A DNA stretch of 11,955 nucleotides from DRVP01 sp964604045 (GTDB taxonomy: Archaea; Thermoproteota; Bathyarchaeia; Bathyarchaeales; Bathycorpusculaceae), in the NCBI GenBank assembly GCA_964604045.1, contig CAZRXM010000032.1:1-11955 (forward strand), in the 5' to 3' direction. Positions 1 through 7,230 of this stretch are shown here, in pieces. The notes below the pieces were generated by a model that was not told where the DNA came from, did not search any database, and was given only the letters and a program-made list of their open reading frames with translations. The position numbers and the translations under genes are program-made. How positions within the stretch are numbered: position 1 is the first letter of the stretch; each line of letters starts with the position of its first letter.

Positions 1-870
1 GAGGAGGTCATGGAGGTTTCCAGCGAAAACATGGTTTTCCCAGCCCACGCTTGGACACCTTGGTTCAGCATTTTCGGCGCATTCAGCGGCTTCGACAGTG
101 TGGAAGATTGTTACCAAGACATGACGAAGCATATTCATGCAATTGAAACCGGGCTTTCCTCAGACCCACCAATGAACTGGCGGCTAAGCAAACTTGACAA
201 GTTCACGCTGGTTTCAAACAGCGATAGCCACAGCTATTGGCCCTGGCGAATGGGAAGGGAAGCCAACGTCTTTGAGGTGGAGAAAATAAGCTACCGGGAG
301 ATAGTAGACGCTATTAGAAAGAAGGACAAAGCGCGGTTCAGATTCACCATCGAAACAGACCCCGCCTACGGGAAATACCACTGGACAGGCCATAGAAACT
401 GCCATGTTTCTCTGCCGCCTAAAGAAGCTATAAAACTCGGAAACATCTGCCCAGTGTGCCGCAAAAAACTGACGAAGGGTGTTGAACAACGTGTTGAAGA
501 ACTTGCAGACCGTCCAGAAGGGTTTGTCCCAGAAAACGCTATAGGATATATGCGTCTGCTTCCGTTGTCCGAGATCATTGCGGCAGCCCTCGGAGTGGAC
601 TCCCCATCAACACAACATGTCTGGAATTTATACAACAAGCTTGTAGAAAAATTTGGCGACGAATACACCGTTTTGATAGACACCCCGAGGCAAGCCTTAG
701 AAAACATAACGGACCAAAGAATCGCTGAAGCAATAGTGAGGGTCAGGGAGGGAAGAATAAAGGTTATACCGGGCTATGATGGAGTCTACGGCCAGCCCAT
801 AATCTTCGATGAAGACACGAAAACTCACAGGGAAAAAGTTCAACAATTGAACCTTACAGACTTTATGTAA
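1..870 (+). CDS. Endonuclease Q (EndoQ), 3' part; N-terminus outside window
   Basis: C-terminal two-thirds of an EndoQ-family protein. Known EndoQ enzymes cut DNA on the 5' side of deaminated bases (uracil, hypoxanthine, xanthine) and abasic sites, starting repair. The reading frame is open from base 1 (Glu-Glu-Val before the ATG at 10), so the ATG at 10 is probably internal; the known archaeal enzyme is a little over 400 residues and about 290 are present here. Visible: PAHAWTPWFS near the start, typical of the family; the SDSH metal-binding motif of the PHP fold (Asp at 223-225, His at 229-231); then a zinc-binding segment with Cys at 400-402 and a CPVC pair at 448-459. A helical C-terminal part follows, ending at TAA 868-870. 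The catalytic PHP fold starts upstream of the window, so intactness of the whole gene cannot be judged. The family call is from motif recognition. Confidence 0.85.
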   Translation, partial: EEVMEVSSENMVFPAHAWTPWFSIFGAFSGFDSVEDCYQDMTKHIHAIETGLSSDPPMNWRLSKLDKFTLVSNSDSHSYWPWRMGREANVFEVEKISYREIVDAIRKKDKARFRFTIETDPAYGKYHWTGHRNCHVSLPPKEAIKLGNICPVCRKKLTKGVEQRVEELADRPEGFVPENAIGYMRLLPLSEIIAAALGVDSPSTQHVWNLYNKLVEKFGDEYTVLIDTPRQALENITDQRIAEAIVRVREGRIKVIPGYDGVYGQPIIFDEDTKTHREKVQQLNLTDFM

Positions 871-904
871 AAAAGTTTTGACCATTCCACATGTGTATGT
901 GTGT

Positions 905-953
905 TGTACGCGTACACGGCAAAGTTTATTAAGTCGCAATATGTACGATACAT
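905..953. promoter_or_regulatory. Paired TGTA/TACA palindromes flanking a TATA-like box
   Basis: A perfect 12-bp palindrome, TGTACGCGTACA, occupies 905-916. A second inverted repeat, ATGTACGATACAT (5-bp arms, 3-bp spacer), occupies 941-953. Both share the core TGTA-N3/4-TACA, with centres about 36 bp apart, and they lie either side of the TATA-like box at 925-932. This is what a dimeric regulator bound at two operators would look like, the second one overlapping the expected transcription start. The repeats are seen directly; the operator role is inference. Confidence 0.45.
925..932 (+). promoter_or_regulatory. TATA-like box for the NitrOD5-like gene
   Basis: TTTATTAA, preceded by the A-rich GCAAAG in the BRE position. 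Archaeal transcription usually starts about 25 bases downstream of this element, near 950-957. That gives a leaderless or very short-leader message for the ATG at 962 or 968, and it argues against any start upstream of 925. Confidence 0.5.
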
Positions 954-961
954 TGATAATC

Positions 962-1297
962 ATGTCCATGACAAACCAACAAACATGCAAAGAAAACGAA
1001 AGAATAGTCAAAATAGTTGACCGCGTTTTAAGGCAGATTTTCGGAAATGACGCCACACGCCTAATATACCGTTACCTTGAAAACTGTTATTCCGTTAAAT
1101 CAAATGAGATAGCTGACAAAATCGACTTGTTTGCAAAGGGGCTCGAGGAGTTTTTGAGGAGCGGGGCCTACGTCATTGAACGAAAAATTTTGGAGGACAT
1201 CTATTCAAGTTACGGACTGCCTCAGAGATTGGAATTGGAGAAGCTGCGAAATGAGGATTTTGCAAACCAGATAAAGTTCATAATGAGGCAAGCGTAA
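962..1297 (+). CDS. Small NitrOD5-like conserved protein
   Basis: Soluble protein of about 111 residues, mostly helical, with no membrane segment or catalytic motif visible. The pattern of a helix ending in YRYLENCYSVK, then a short loop, then LEEFLRSGAYVIERKILEDIY resembles the archaeal NitrOD5 output domain, a small domain of unknown biochemical role found alone or attached to signalling proteins. The similarity is recalled from pattern and not computed. The frame is open from an ATG at 878, but that start lies upstream of the TATA-like box and encodes an unconvincing Cys/Arg-rich leader, so ATG 962 (or ATG 968) is preferred. The gene sits 91 bases after EndoQ with its own promoter, and 83 bases before tldD. 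Function unknown; it may be a regulatory or interaction module. Confidence 0.65.
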   Translation: MSMTNQQTCKENERIVKIVDRVLRQIFGNDATRLIYRYLENCYSVKSNEIADKIDLFAKGLEEFLRSGAYVIERKILEDIYSSYGLPQRLELEKLRNEDFANQIKFIMRQA

Positions 1298-1342
1298 ACA
1301 ACAACTTTTGTCGGTAATCTTATTAGCTTCCTTTTGCGATTA

Positions 1343-1376
1343 AATCCTTCAAACTATTCCAGTCCCTAGAAGGATT
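1343..1376 (+). repeat. Inverted repeat covering the tldD ribosome-binding site
   Basis: AATCCTTC at 1343-1350 is perfectly complementary to GAAGGATT at 1369-1376, with an 18-base loop. The right arm contains the only Shine-Dalgarno-like stretch before tldD (GAAGGA 1369-1374, six bases from the ATG at 1381). In RNA, pairing would hide that site; in DNA it could be a regulator site. A weak TATA-like TTATTA at 1320-1325 would place the transcript start near 1347, inside the left arm, so whether both arms are in the message is uncertain. Confidence 0.35.
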
Positions 1377-1380
1377 AAAC

Positions 1381-2766
1381 ATGAAGGACGTTTTAAGTAG
1401 GGTTGTGGAGGAAGCCGTCCAAAAGTTCGGCGCTGAGTATGCTGAAGCCCGCGCCCAGAAGATTTTTAAAACAATGCTTACCGTTAAAGAGGAGAAAGTT
1501 GAAGCTGCGAAGGAAGGAATTGAAAATGGAGTCGCGTTGAGGGTTCTGGTTAACGGGGCTTGGGGTTTTGCCTCCGTAGGCTCCTTTGAAGTTGAAATGT
1601 TAAAGGACGCTGTTTCCCAAGCATGCAAAATGGCGAAAGCCGCAGGCGAAAGATTGAAAAATCCAATAAAAATTGTTAAGGGCAAGGCTGTCGAGGATCG
1701 CGTGACAGCTAAACCTAAAAAGAAACCCTCCGAAGTATCCATAGAAGACAAAGTTAAAACAACGCTGGAAATATCAAAAACAGTTCTGGAGTTTGATGGC
1801 CGCGTGAAAAGCTGTACAGTGGACTACTTGGACCTCGTTGGAACCAGCTTTTTCCTAAACAGTGAAGGCACCTACATAGAGCAGGACAAGCTTTACGTCT
1901 GGTCAAGGGTTCTTGCTACAGCAAGGGAAAACGACATTTACACTTTTAGTCGAGAAGAAGTGGGTTCAACGGCTGGCTACGAAATTTTCGACGTCGAAAA
2001 ACCCCAGAAAGTGGGGGAGAGGGTTGCGAAAAGAGCCGTAAACCAGTTGAAGGCAAAAACCCCGAAGGGCGGAACCTTCCCGGCGGTTCTAGGGCCAAAC
2101 GTTGTCGGCGTATTTGTCCACGAAGCCTTTGGACACTTGGCCGAAGCAGACTTAACTCTGTCAGGATCCGTTCTCATGGACAAGCTTGGCAAAAAGGTGG
2201 CCTCCGACGTTGTGACCATATACGATGACGGAACCATTGAGGGAGCTTTCGGCTCCTACAAGTATGACGATGAAGGCATTCCGGCGCAGAAAACGCTTCT
2301 GGTGAAAGATGGGTTCGTCGTGGGTTTGATGCATAACAGGGAAACAGCCCAAAAGTTCAACGTCGAGCCAACGGGCAACGCTAGAGCTGAAGATTTCCGC
2401 GTTGAGCCGATAATACGTATGCGAAACACTTTCATGGCTCCAAGGGACTACACCTTTGAGGAACTCATAGAAGACATAAAGTTCGGCTACTACTTCAAAA
2501 GCTTTAGAGGGGGACAGGCAAACCTAGACGGCACTTTCCAAGTGGGCATACAAGAGGGCTACGAGATAGTAAAAGGTGAAATAGGCGAACCGGTGCGCAA
2601 CGCGTCCATAAGCGGAAACACCCTTGAAACACTGTACAAGGTAGATGCCGTTGGAAAGGATTTCGAGCTTTGGCCGGGAAGGTGCGGCAAAGGCCAAACG
2701 GCTTTTGTATGTGACGGTGGACCCCACATAAGGGTTTGGGAGGTGCTTGTTGGTGGCGGTGCTTAA
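1381..2766 (+). CDS. tldD: TldD metalloprotease subunit
   Basis: Metallopeptidase subunit of the TldD/TldE heterodimer. In bacteria the complex degrades unfolded peptides and matures some antibiotic peptides and antitoxins; the archaeal substrate is not known. The 461-residue length is normal. The zinc-binding HEAFGH (HExxH) lies at residues 247-252, followed by GKKVASDVVTIYDDG and the YKYDDEGIPAQKTLL segment that is typical of the family. A C-terminal CGKGQ at residue 435 and GGPHIRV complete the beta-barrel fold. The start at ATG 1381 is supported by GAAGGA six bases upstream, although that site is part of an inverted repeat. The gene overlaps tldE, so the two are one transcription unit with coupled translation. 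No lesion is seen. Confidence 0.95.
   Translation: MKDVLSRVVEEAVQKFGAEYAEARAQKIFKTMLTVKEEKVEAAKEGIENGVALRVLVNGAWGFASVGSFEVEMLKDAVSQACKMAKAAGERLKNPIKIVKGKAVEDRVTAKPKKKPSEVSIEDKVKTTLEISKTVLEFDGRVKSCTVDYLDLVGTSFFLNSEGTYIEQDKLYVWSRVLATARENDIYTFSREEVGSTAGYEIFDVEKPQKVGERVAKRAVNQLKAKTPKGGTFPAVLGPNVVGVFVHEAFGHLAEADLTLSGSVLMDKLGKKVASDVVTIYDDGTIEGAFGSYKYDDEGIPAQKTLLVKDGFVVGLMHNRETAQKFNVEPTGNARAEDFRVEPIIRMRNTFMAPRDYTFEELIEDIKFGYYFKSFRGGQANLDGTFQVGIQEGYEIVKGEIGEPVRNASISGNTLETLYKVDAVGKDFELWPGRCGKGQTAFVCDGGPHIRVWEVLVGGGA
2739..2745 (+). promoter_or_regulatory. Ribosome-binding site deciding the tldE start
   Basis: GGAGGTG inside the end of tldD matches the archaeal anti-Shine-Dalgarno sequence well. Candidate starts downstream are TTG 2747 (1 base away, too close), TTG 2750 (4), GTG 2753 (7) and GTG 2759 (13). 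GTG 2753 has the best spacing. Confidence 0.55.
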
Positions 2767-4120
2767 AGAGGAGGAAACATTAAGCCTAGCCGAGTTTGCC
2801 GTAAAATCCGCGCTGAAAAAGGGCGCAGACGAGGCGGAAGCCTTCGCCTATGAAGGATTAACGACAATGGTTGCAATTGAGAGGGGGCAAATTGCCAAAA
2901 GCTCAAGGATTATTGATCGGGGCTTGGGGATAAGAACCGTAGTTAACAGAGCGATGGGTTTTTCCTACACAAATATTTTGACGAATAAATCAGCCATCGA
3001 AGAAACCATTTCAAAAGCTGTGAAGTCCGCTAGAGCAAGCAAACCCGACAAAGACTGGCAAGGTCTACCATCTAAAAAGCCTTTACCAAAAGTAAAAGAT
3101 GTTTTTGACGAAGCTATATGCGAACTTTCTCCAAACGATTTAGTGAAGACAGCCTCCATTATGCTGGAGGCTTGCGAAAAAACCGATAAAAGGGTTTTTC
3201 CAATAGAAGGGGGTGTAGGCGCCTCATACTTGTCAAAGGCTGTTGTGAATTCAAATGGAGTTGCTGGCTTCGACTATGGAACAATTGTTGAGTGCAGTTT
3301 AGCCACAGTAGCCCGAGAAAGCGGTGAAGTGACGCCCGTCTGCTTCGAATTTAACGCTGAAAGATTGTACGGGAAGATAGATCCGGAATGGGTTGGCGTT
3401 GAAGCGGCGAAACAAGCCGCTTCCGCTTTAAAGGCTAGGCGTGTTGAAACGAAGCCCATGAAAGTTGTACTTGCCCATTTTGCTCTACAACAACTACTCT
3501 ACTACACTTTGATGGAAGCTGTTAAGGCTGACTGCATACAAAGAAACCAGTCAGCCCTGCAAGGCAAAGTGGGTGAAAAAGTGGCTTCAGAAATCGTAAC
3601 CATTCATGATGACGGACTTATGACCGGGGGGCTTCGCACATGGAAATTTGACGGTGAGGGGATCCCCCAACAGAAGACGGTGATAGTAGAGAACGGCACG
3701 CTGCGAGGCTTCATATACGACAGCTACACTGCAAAAAAGGAGGGAAAAGAAAGCACCGGAAATGCCTTTAGGGCGGGCTACCCGTCTACGCCACGCATAG
3801 AAGTCACAAACTTCCGCTTTGCCCTAGGGAAGAAGACCCCTGAAGAACTTATTGGGGAAATCGATGAGGGGCTTTTGGTTTATTCCGTGCAGGGAGCTCA
3901 CAGCAGCAACCCGGCAAGCGGAGAATTCTCTGTCGTAGCTACACCGGCTTGGAGAATCGAGGATGGCAGAATCGCCTATGCGGTTAAGGGCGCTATGCTT
4001 GCTGGAAATATTTTTGAAGCGTTAAAGAATGTTTCAGCGTTGGCCAACAACGAACGGAAAATTGGGCAGCTGGTTGCGCCTTGGATAGTTGTGGAAAACG
4101 TTAAAGTTATTGGTAAGTAG
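2753..4120 (+). CDS. tldE: TldE/PmbA, non-catalytic partner of TldD
   Basis: Second subunit of the TldD/TldE peptidase. In the known heterodimer TldD carries the zinc and TldE lacks the HExxH motif but shapes the substrate chamber. That is seen here: the stretch equivalent to TldD's HEAFGH reads AHFALQQLLYYTL, with no metal motif. Shared family segments remain: GEKVASEIVTIHDDG, FDGEGIPQQKTVIVENG, and the C-terminal GAMLAGNIFEALKNVS. The start is taken as GTG 2753 because of the GGAGGTG at 2739-2745; in-frame TTG starts at 2747 and 2750 are possible. This gives about 455 residues, a usual length. It overlaps tldD by 14 bases in another frame, implying equimolar, coupled synthesis. It is one of the clearest calls in the window. 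Confidence 0.93.
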   Translation: MAVLKEEETLSLAEFAVKSALKKGADEAEAFAYEGLTTMVAIERGQIAKSSRIIDRGLGIRTVVNRAMGFSYTNILTNKSAIEETISKAVKSARASKPDKDWQGLPSKKPLPKVKDVFDEAICELSPNDLVKTASIMLEACEKTDKRVFPIEGGVGASYLSKAVVNSNGVAGFDYGTIVECSLATVARESGEVTPVCFEFNAERLYGKIDPEWVGVEAAKQAASALKARRVETKPMKVVLAHFALQQLLYYTLMEAVKADCIQRNQSALQGKVGEKVASEIVTIHDDGLMTGGLRTWKFDGEGIPQQKTVIVENGTLRGFIYDSYTAKKEGKESTGNAFRAGYPSTPRIEVTNFRFALGKKTPEELIGEIDEGLLVYSVQGAHSSNPASGEFSVVATPAWRIEDGRIAYAVKGAMLAGNIFEALKNVSALANNERKIGQLVAPWIVVENVKVIGK

Positions 4121-4155
4121 CTGAATTAACGTTCAACGCTTTAGAAGGGCTATAG

Positions 4156-5097
4156 ATGGCAAAACCCGAATTGAAAAAGAGGCTGCTGAGAATCAACACT
4201 TTACGAGTTGTTGTGCAGTTTCTTTCCTTCATATTTTTCAGCGCCACCATATTCGGTTTAAGTTCACAGGCCCTACTCTTGCCAGTCATGTGGACTTGGG
4301 GGTTCCAACAGAACATCGTGGGCGACGCTTTCACAGCCTTACAATTCATGCCTAGCGGCTGGCAGCAGACCAGCCAAATTTTTCCATGGTTTGCAATATC
4401 CTCCTTCCTAATAGTCGGCGTCCTAGTTGGCAAGGCCCTTTGCGGCTGGGTCTGCCCCTTCGGATTCGTTCAGGACTTAGTCAGCTTCGTAAAGGCAAAA
4501 AAGATGGAGGTTTCACCCAAAACCCACGAAGACATGAAACTCCTGAAGTATCTGGTTCTGGGAATAACACTCTTCATAACCGTAACGTTTTCCTTAGCCA
4601 AATTCTATAGAGTTCACGGAAACTATGAAAAGGCTATGGGAATCTTTGCCTATGCCCCTTTCACGGCTATAAGCCCCGCAGAAACACTTTTCGCGGTTTT
4701 GCCCAAAATGGTTAGAAACTTTTCAAGCGCAGTTGCTGAAAAACCAATCCTTGAAGTTTTAGCCGGAATTTTAGATTTGCCCCCGCTTTTCTGGATTCAA
4801 CTCTTCATCCTTCTGGGCGTGCTAGTTTTAGCCGTCTACATCCCAAGGGGTTGGTGTAAGTATTTATGCCCTCACGGGGCGTTGATGGCTGTCCTAAACA
4901 AATTTAGTTTTATTGGTTTAAAGAGGGATCCCGTGAAGTGCATTAAAGGCGAATGCCGCGAATGCGTTAAAGCATGCCCCATGCAGGTGCGTATCTTAGA
5001 GCAACCCTGGGAAAAGTTTAGCGATCCGGAGTGCATTTACTGTCTAAAATGTGTTGACGCTTGCCAAAACAAGGCGATTAAAATAAAATATCCCTAG
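4156..5097 (+). CDS. NapH/MauN-like membrane protein with two [4Fe-4S] motifs
   Basis: Integral membrane electron-transfer protein of the NapH/NosR/MauN type, whose members pass electrons from quinol to a partner. About four hydrophobic segments are visible, roughly residues 18-45, 76-95, 127-148 and 212-232. Two membrane-boundary Cys motifs, CGWVCP (96-101) and CKYLCP (234-239), are hallmarks of the family. A C-terminal ferredoxin-like part carries C262-x4-C267-x2-C270-x3-C274-P and C293-x2-C296-x2-C299-x3-C303, enough for two [4Fe-4S] clusters; the x4 spacing in the first is a small variation. The start at ATG 4156 has GAAGGG six bases upstream. It lies 35 bases after tldE on the same strand and may be read with it. 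No nap, nos or mau partner is in the window, so its donor and acceptor are unknown. Confidence 0.85.
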   Translation: MAKPELKKRLLRINTLRVVVQFLSFIFFSATIFGLSSQALLLPVMWTWGFQQNIVGDAFTALQFMPSGWQQTSQIFPWFAISSFLIVGVLVGKALCGWVCPFGFVQDLVSFVKAKKMEVSPKTHEDMKLLKYLVLGITLFITVTFSLAKFYRVHGNYEKAMGIFAYAPFTAISPAETLFAVLPKMVRNFSSAVAEKPILEVLAGILDLPPLFWIQLFILLGVLVLAVYIPRGWCKYLCPHGALMAVLNKFSFIGLKRDPVKCIKGECRECVKACPMQVRILEQPWEKFSDPECIYCLKCVDACQNKAIKIKYP

Positions 5098-6300
5098 TTA
5101 AGCCCAGAAGACCCGGGAATACTCGTTTAACACAAGCTCGTAAACGTTCCTTGTTTGCTGGCTTACTTTTTCCCAGTTAAACTTTTCCAGAACTACATGG
5201 TAGGCGTTCTCTCTAAGTCTGTTAGCATAAACATCATCAAGCAAAACTCTTAACACACCCCACGCTAAAGAATCCGGGTCGCCTGGATAAACCTTAACCC
5301 CTGTTAAGTCGTGTTCAACTATCTCTGCCAAACCACCTGTGTCCGAAACTACAACTGGGGTTTTGGCAGCCATGGCTTCAAGAGCAACTATTCCAAAAGG
5401 TTCGAAAAGCGAAGGAACAACACAGACGTCTGCACATTTCTGAATGTTTCTAAGGGTTTCGTTATCCACAAAGCCAGTAAACAAAACTTTATGTTCGAAG
5501 CCCATGCGTTTAATATGCTCCGCCAATGTATCCTTCATATAGCCATTTCCAACTATGACAAACTTAGCGTTGACCTTTTCCAGAATTTTCGGAATAGCGT
5601 TTACCAAAACGTGAACTCCCTTCTCATACACAAGTCTTCCCACGAAAAGAACTATCTTTTCCTCCGGTAGGGCGAAGCGTTTTCTAAACTCGTGTAGGTC
5701 TACGCCGTTTTTTTCATATTCTTTCACGTCTACCCCGTTTGGGATCAGAACAAGCTTGTCTTCCGGAAGCCCGAAAACCCACTTGACGTGGGAAAGCATG
5801 TAGTTGCTGCAGCATATGACCTTCCAAGCTTCATATGTTAGCCATGCCTCTGTCTCGTGAATCATCCTTTCATAGTCTGAGTGAAGTCCATTTCGCCTAC
5901 CTATTTCCGTAGAATGAATCGTTGCCACTAGGGGTCTTCTGAAAACATGTTTTAATCCTATGGCGGCTGTGGCAACAAGCCAGTCGTGGGCGTGAAAAAC
6001 ATCCACTCCGCCGAGCCTTTTAACTATCGCTGCAGCTTCCTTCTGCATGTTCATATTCATCAAGTAAACCCAGCTCGCGAAATCCGGCGAAGGGTTCCTA
6101 TAAGAATCTATTCGAAAAACTTCGACGCCATCAACGACTTCATGATCAGACGCCCCTGGAAAATCACATGTCACCACATAAACCTTCACGCCTTTCGCTG
6201 CAAGGTCTACGGATAGGTGGTAAACGTGGGGTGAAATCCCCCCTATGATTCTGGGAGGAAACTCCCACGTTAACATCATAACCTTCAACTGGTCAACCAT
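5098..6300 (-). CDS. GT-B glycosyltransferase, glycogen-synthase-like
   Basis: Retaining glycosyltransferase of the GT4/GT5 type with both Rossmann domains, 400 residues. The N-domain begins VMMLTWEFPPRIIGGISPHV, with Gly20-Gly21 forming the nucleotide-sugar phosphate loop, and includes VFHAHDWL and IPNGVD. The C-domain begins at FVGRLVYEKG (about 218-228), and the E-x7-E signature FEPFGIVALE has Glu300 and Glu308. The closest recalled match is archaeal glycogen synthase, which transfers glucose from ADP- or UDP-glucose to alpha-1,4-glucan. Sharing a cluster with a GH57 alpha-amylase supports a glucan role, but another GT4 activity (a lipid or glycan glucosyltransferase) cannot be excluded. 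The start at ATG 6300 has GAAGGG eight bases before it and overlaps the end of the half-transferase gene by 16 bases, so the two are coupled. It is the last gene of the cluster and its stop abuts that of the NapH-like gene. Confidence 0.85.
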   Translation of the reverse strand: MVDQLKVMMLTWEFPPRIIGGISPHVYHLSVDLAAKGVKVYVVTCDFPGASDHEVVDGVEVFRIDSYRNPSPDFASWVYLMNMNMQKEAAAIVKRLGGVDVFHAHDWLVATAAIGLKHVFRRPLVATIHSTEIGRRNGLHSDYERMIHETEAWLTYEAWKVICCSNYMLSHVKWVFGLPEDKLVLIPNGVDVKEYEKNGVDLHEFRKRFALPEEKIVLFVGRLVYEKGVHVLVNAIPKILEKVNAKFVIVGNGYMKDTLAEHIKRMGFEHKVLFTGFVDNETLRNIQKCADVCVVPSLFEPFGIVALEAMAAKTPVVVSDTGGLAEIVEHDLTGVKVYPGDPDSLAWGVLRVLLDDVYANRLRENAYHVVLEKFNWEKVSQQTRNVYELVLNEYSRVFWA

Positions 6301-6923
6301 GAGTTAGACCCTTCTTTTCTGCACAGTTCGCCATAAACGCCCAAGAGGGTTTTCAGCCAAGACGGTTTTTCAGGTTTCACAACCCTCACTTTAGCTTCGG
6401 AAACTCGGTATATGCGCAGGACCTCTCTAGCCATCCACTCAGATTTAACAACAACCCTTTCAGCCTCATATGTGCCAAGCCATTCAATGCTCTTAATAGC
6501 CATGTTAAACGGAGTATTAGCGCCATGGGAACGGTGATCTTCTAAGCTTTCCACAGAGTAAATGACGGGAATATTGAAAGCCTTCTTTAGGGTGACGGCT
6601 GCCGGTATAAAGTGCCAGTCCTGCACGTCTATAATGTCTACATGCCCTCCGCTCCTATAATAGATGTTGGCGGCAACCCTTTCAACCTCCTGGTTTAAGG
6701 TTAAAACCCATGTGAGAACACTTATATGAGTTTTAACGGGGTTTGTCACCCTAAAAACCTTCACACCCTCCTCCCCAAACTCGCCAGTTAAATAGTCATG
6801 ATACGTGACTAGGAATGTTTCTACTCCGTTTCTGGCAAGCTGCAACGCCAATTCTTTGACGTGGCTAGCGAGTCTTCCCACGACCCGCGGTGGGTACTCC
6901 CATGAAAAGAGGATGACTCGCAT
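6285..6923 (-). CDS. Half glycosyltransferase: GT-B N-terminal domain only, probably non-catalytic
   Basis: A 212-residue protein that aligns by eye along the whole N-terminal domain of the full transferase encoded just downstream (MRVILFSWEYPP against LKVMMLTWEFPP; LGTYEAERVVVKSEWM against LTYEAWKVICCSNYM). It stops where the second domain should begin. The nucleotide-sugar-binding C-domain, including the E-x7-E motif, is absent. Key N-domain positions have also changed: the Gly-Gly of the phosphate loop is VGRL, HAHDW is DVQDW, and IPNGVD is replaced by VKPEKPSW. The frame is otherwise clean, so this looks like a maintained pseudo-enzyme and not recent debris. ATG 6923 is preferred over TTG 6935, which directly follows the upstream stop. 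It overlaps the next gene by 16 bases. A role as partner, scaffold or regulator of the full transferase is inference. Confidence 0.8.
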   Translation of the reverse strand: MRVILFSWEYPPRVVGRLASHVKELALQLARNGVETFLVTYHDYLTGEFGEEGVKVFRVTNPVKTHISVLTWVLTLNQEVERVAANIYYRSGGHVDIIDVQDWHFIPAAVTLKKAFNIPVIYSVESLEDHRSHGANTPFNMAIKSIEWLGTYEAERVVVKSEWMAREVLRIYRVSEAKVRVVKPEKPSWLKTLLGVYGELCRKEGSNSWLTS

Positions 6924-6935
6924 TTGTTCCGCCAA

Positions 6936-7187
6936 CTACGTGAAAAGCGCGCAGACTTTGATTATTCCCTTTCCAGTTAAGTAGTACCATTTTTTCCCTT
7001 GTCCATCTGTGAAGCTTTCAACATAGCCTTCACAACAATATCCATCCAAAATTTTCTCAACATCAACCACGCTTAACTGTAAAAGCAAAGCTAGCTCCTC
7101 GCTTTTCCTAGCCAAGTTCGGGGCGGTGGCACATAGGTTATGAAGAGTCTGCAAAATTTTTTCAGAAACTGGAAGATCCTCCCTCAT
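6936..7187 (-). CDS. Small winged-helix DNA-binding protein
   Basis: An 83-residue protein with the layout of a winged helix-turn-helix: helix EKILQTLHNLC, helix KSEELALLLQLS, recognition helix VVDVEKILDGYCCEGYV, then a two-strand wing around TDGQGKKWYYLTGKG. The WYYLTGKG wing end is common in archaeal regulators. It has no ligand domain, so it is either a simple DNA-binding regulator or a protein-protein module. It lies 44 bases after the amylase gene and immediately before the half-transferase, on the same strand. ATG 7187 is preceded by the purine-rich GTGGAGTGGA. The position suggests control of the alpha-glucan genes, which is inference. The target sequence cannot be told from the window. 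Confidence 0.7.
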   Translation of the reverse strand: MREDLPVSEKILQTLHNLCATAPNLARKSEELALLLQLSVVDVEKILDGYCCEGYVESFTDGQGKKWYYLTGKGIIKVCALFT

Positions 7188-7230
7188 TTTTCCACTCCAC
7201 CCGGCGAATATTTCTACTTGAAGTGTAATG

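Noticed and set aside
878..961. Upstream extension of the NitrOD5-like protein from ATG 878
   Set aside because: The extension would begin before the TATA-like box at 925 and spans both palindromes; its Cys/Arg-rich translation has no counterpart expected for the domain.
1323..1751. A 142-residue minus-strand open frame over the start of tldD
   Set aside because: It lies opposite the strongly supported tldD gene, has no motif and covers the tldD leader; it is a mirror of tldD codon use.
6285..6300. Half-transferase and full transferase as one gene split by a frameshift
   Set aside because: Each begins with its own copy of the N-domain start (SWEYPP and TWEFPP). They are tandem paralogues, and no C-domain remnant lies between them.
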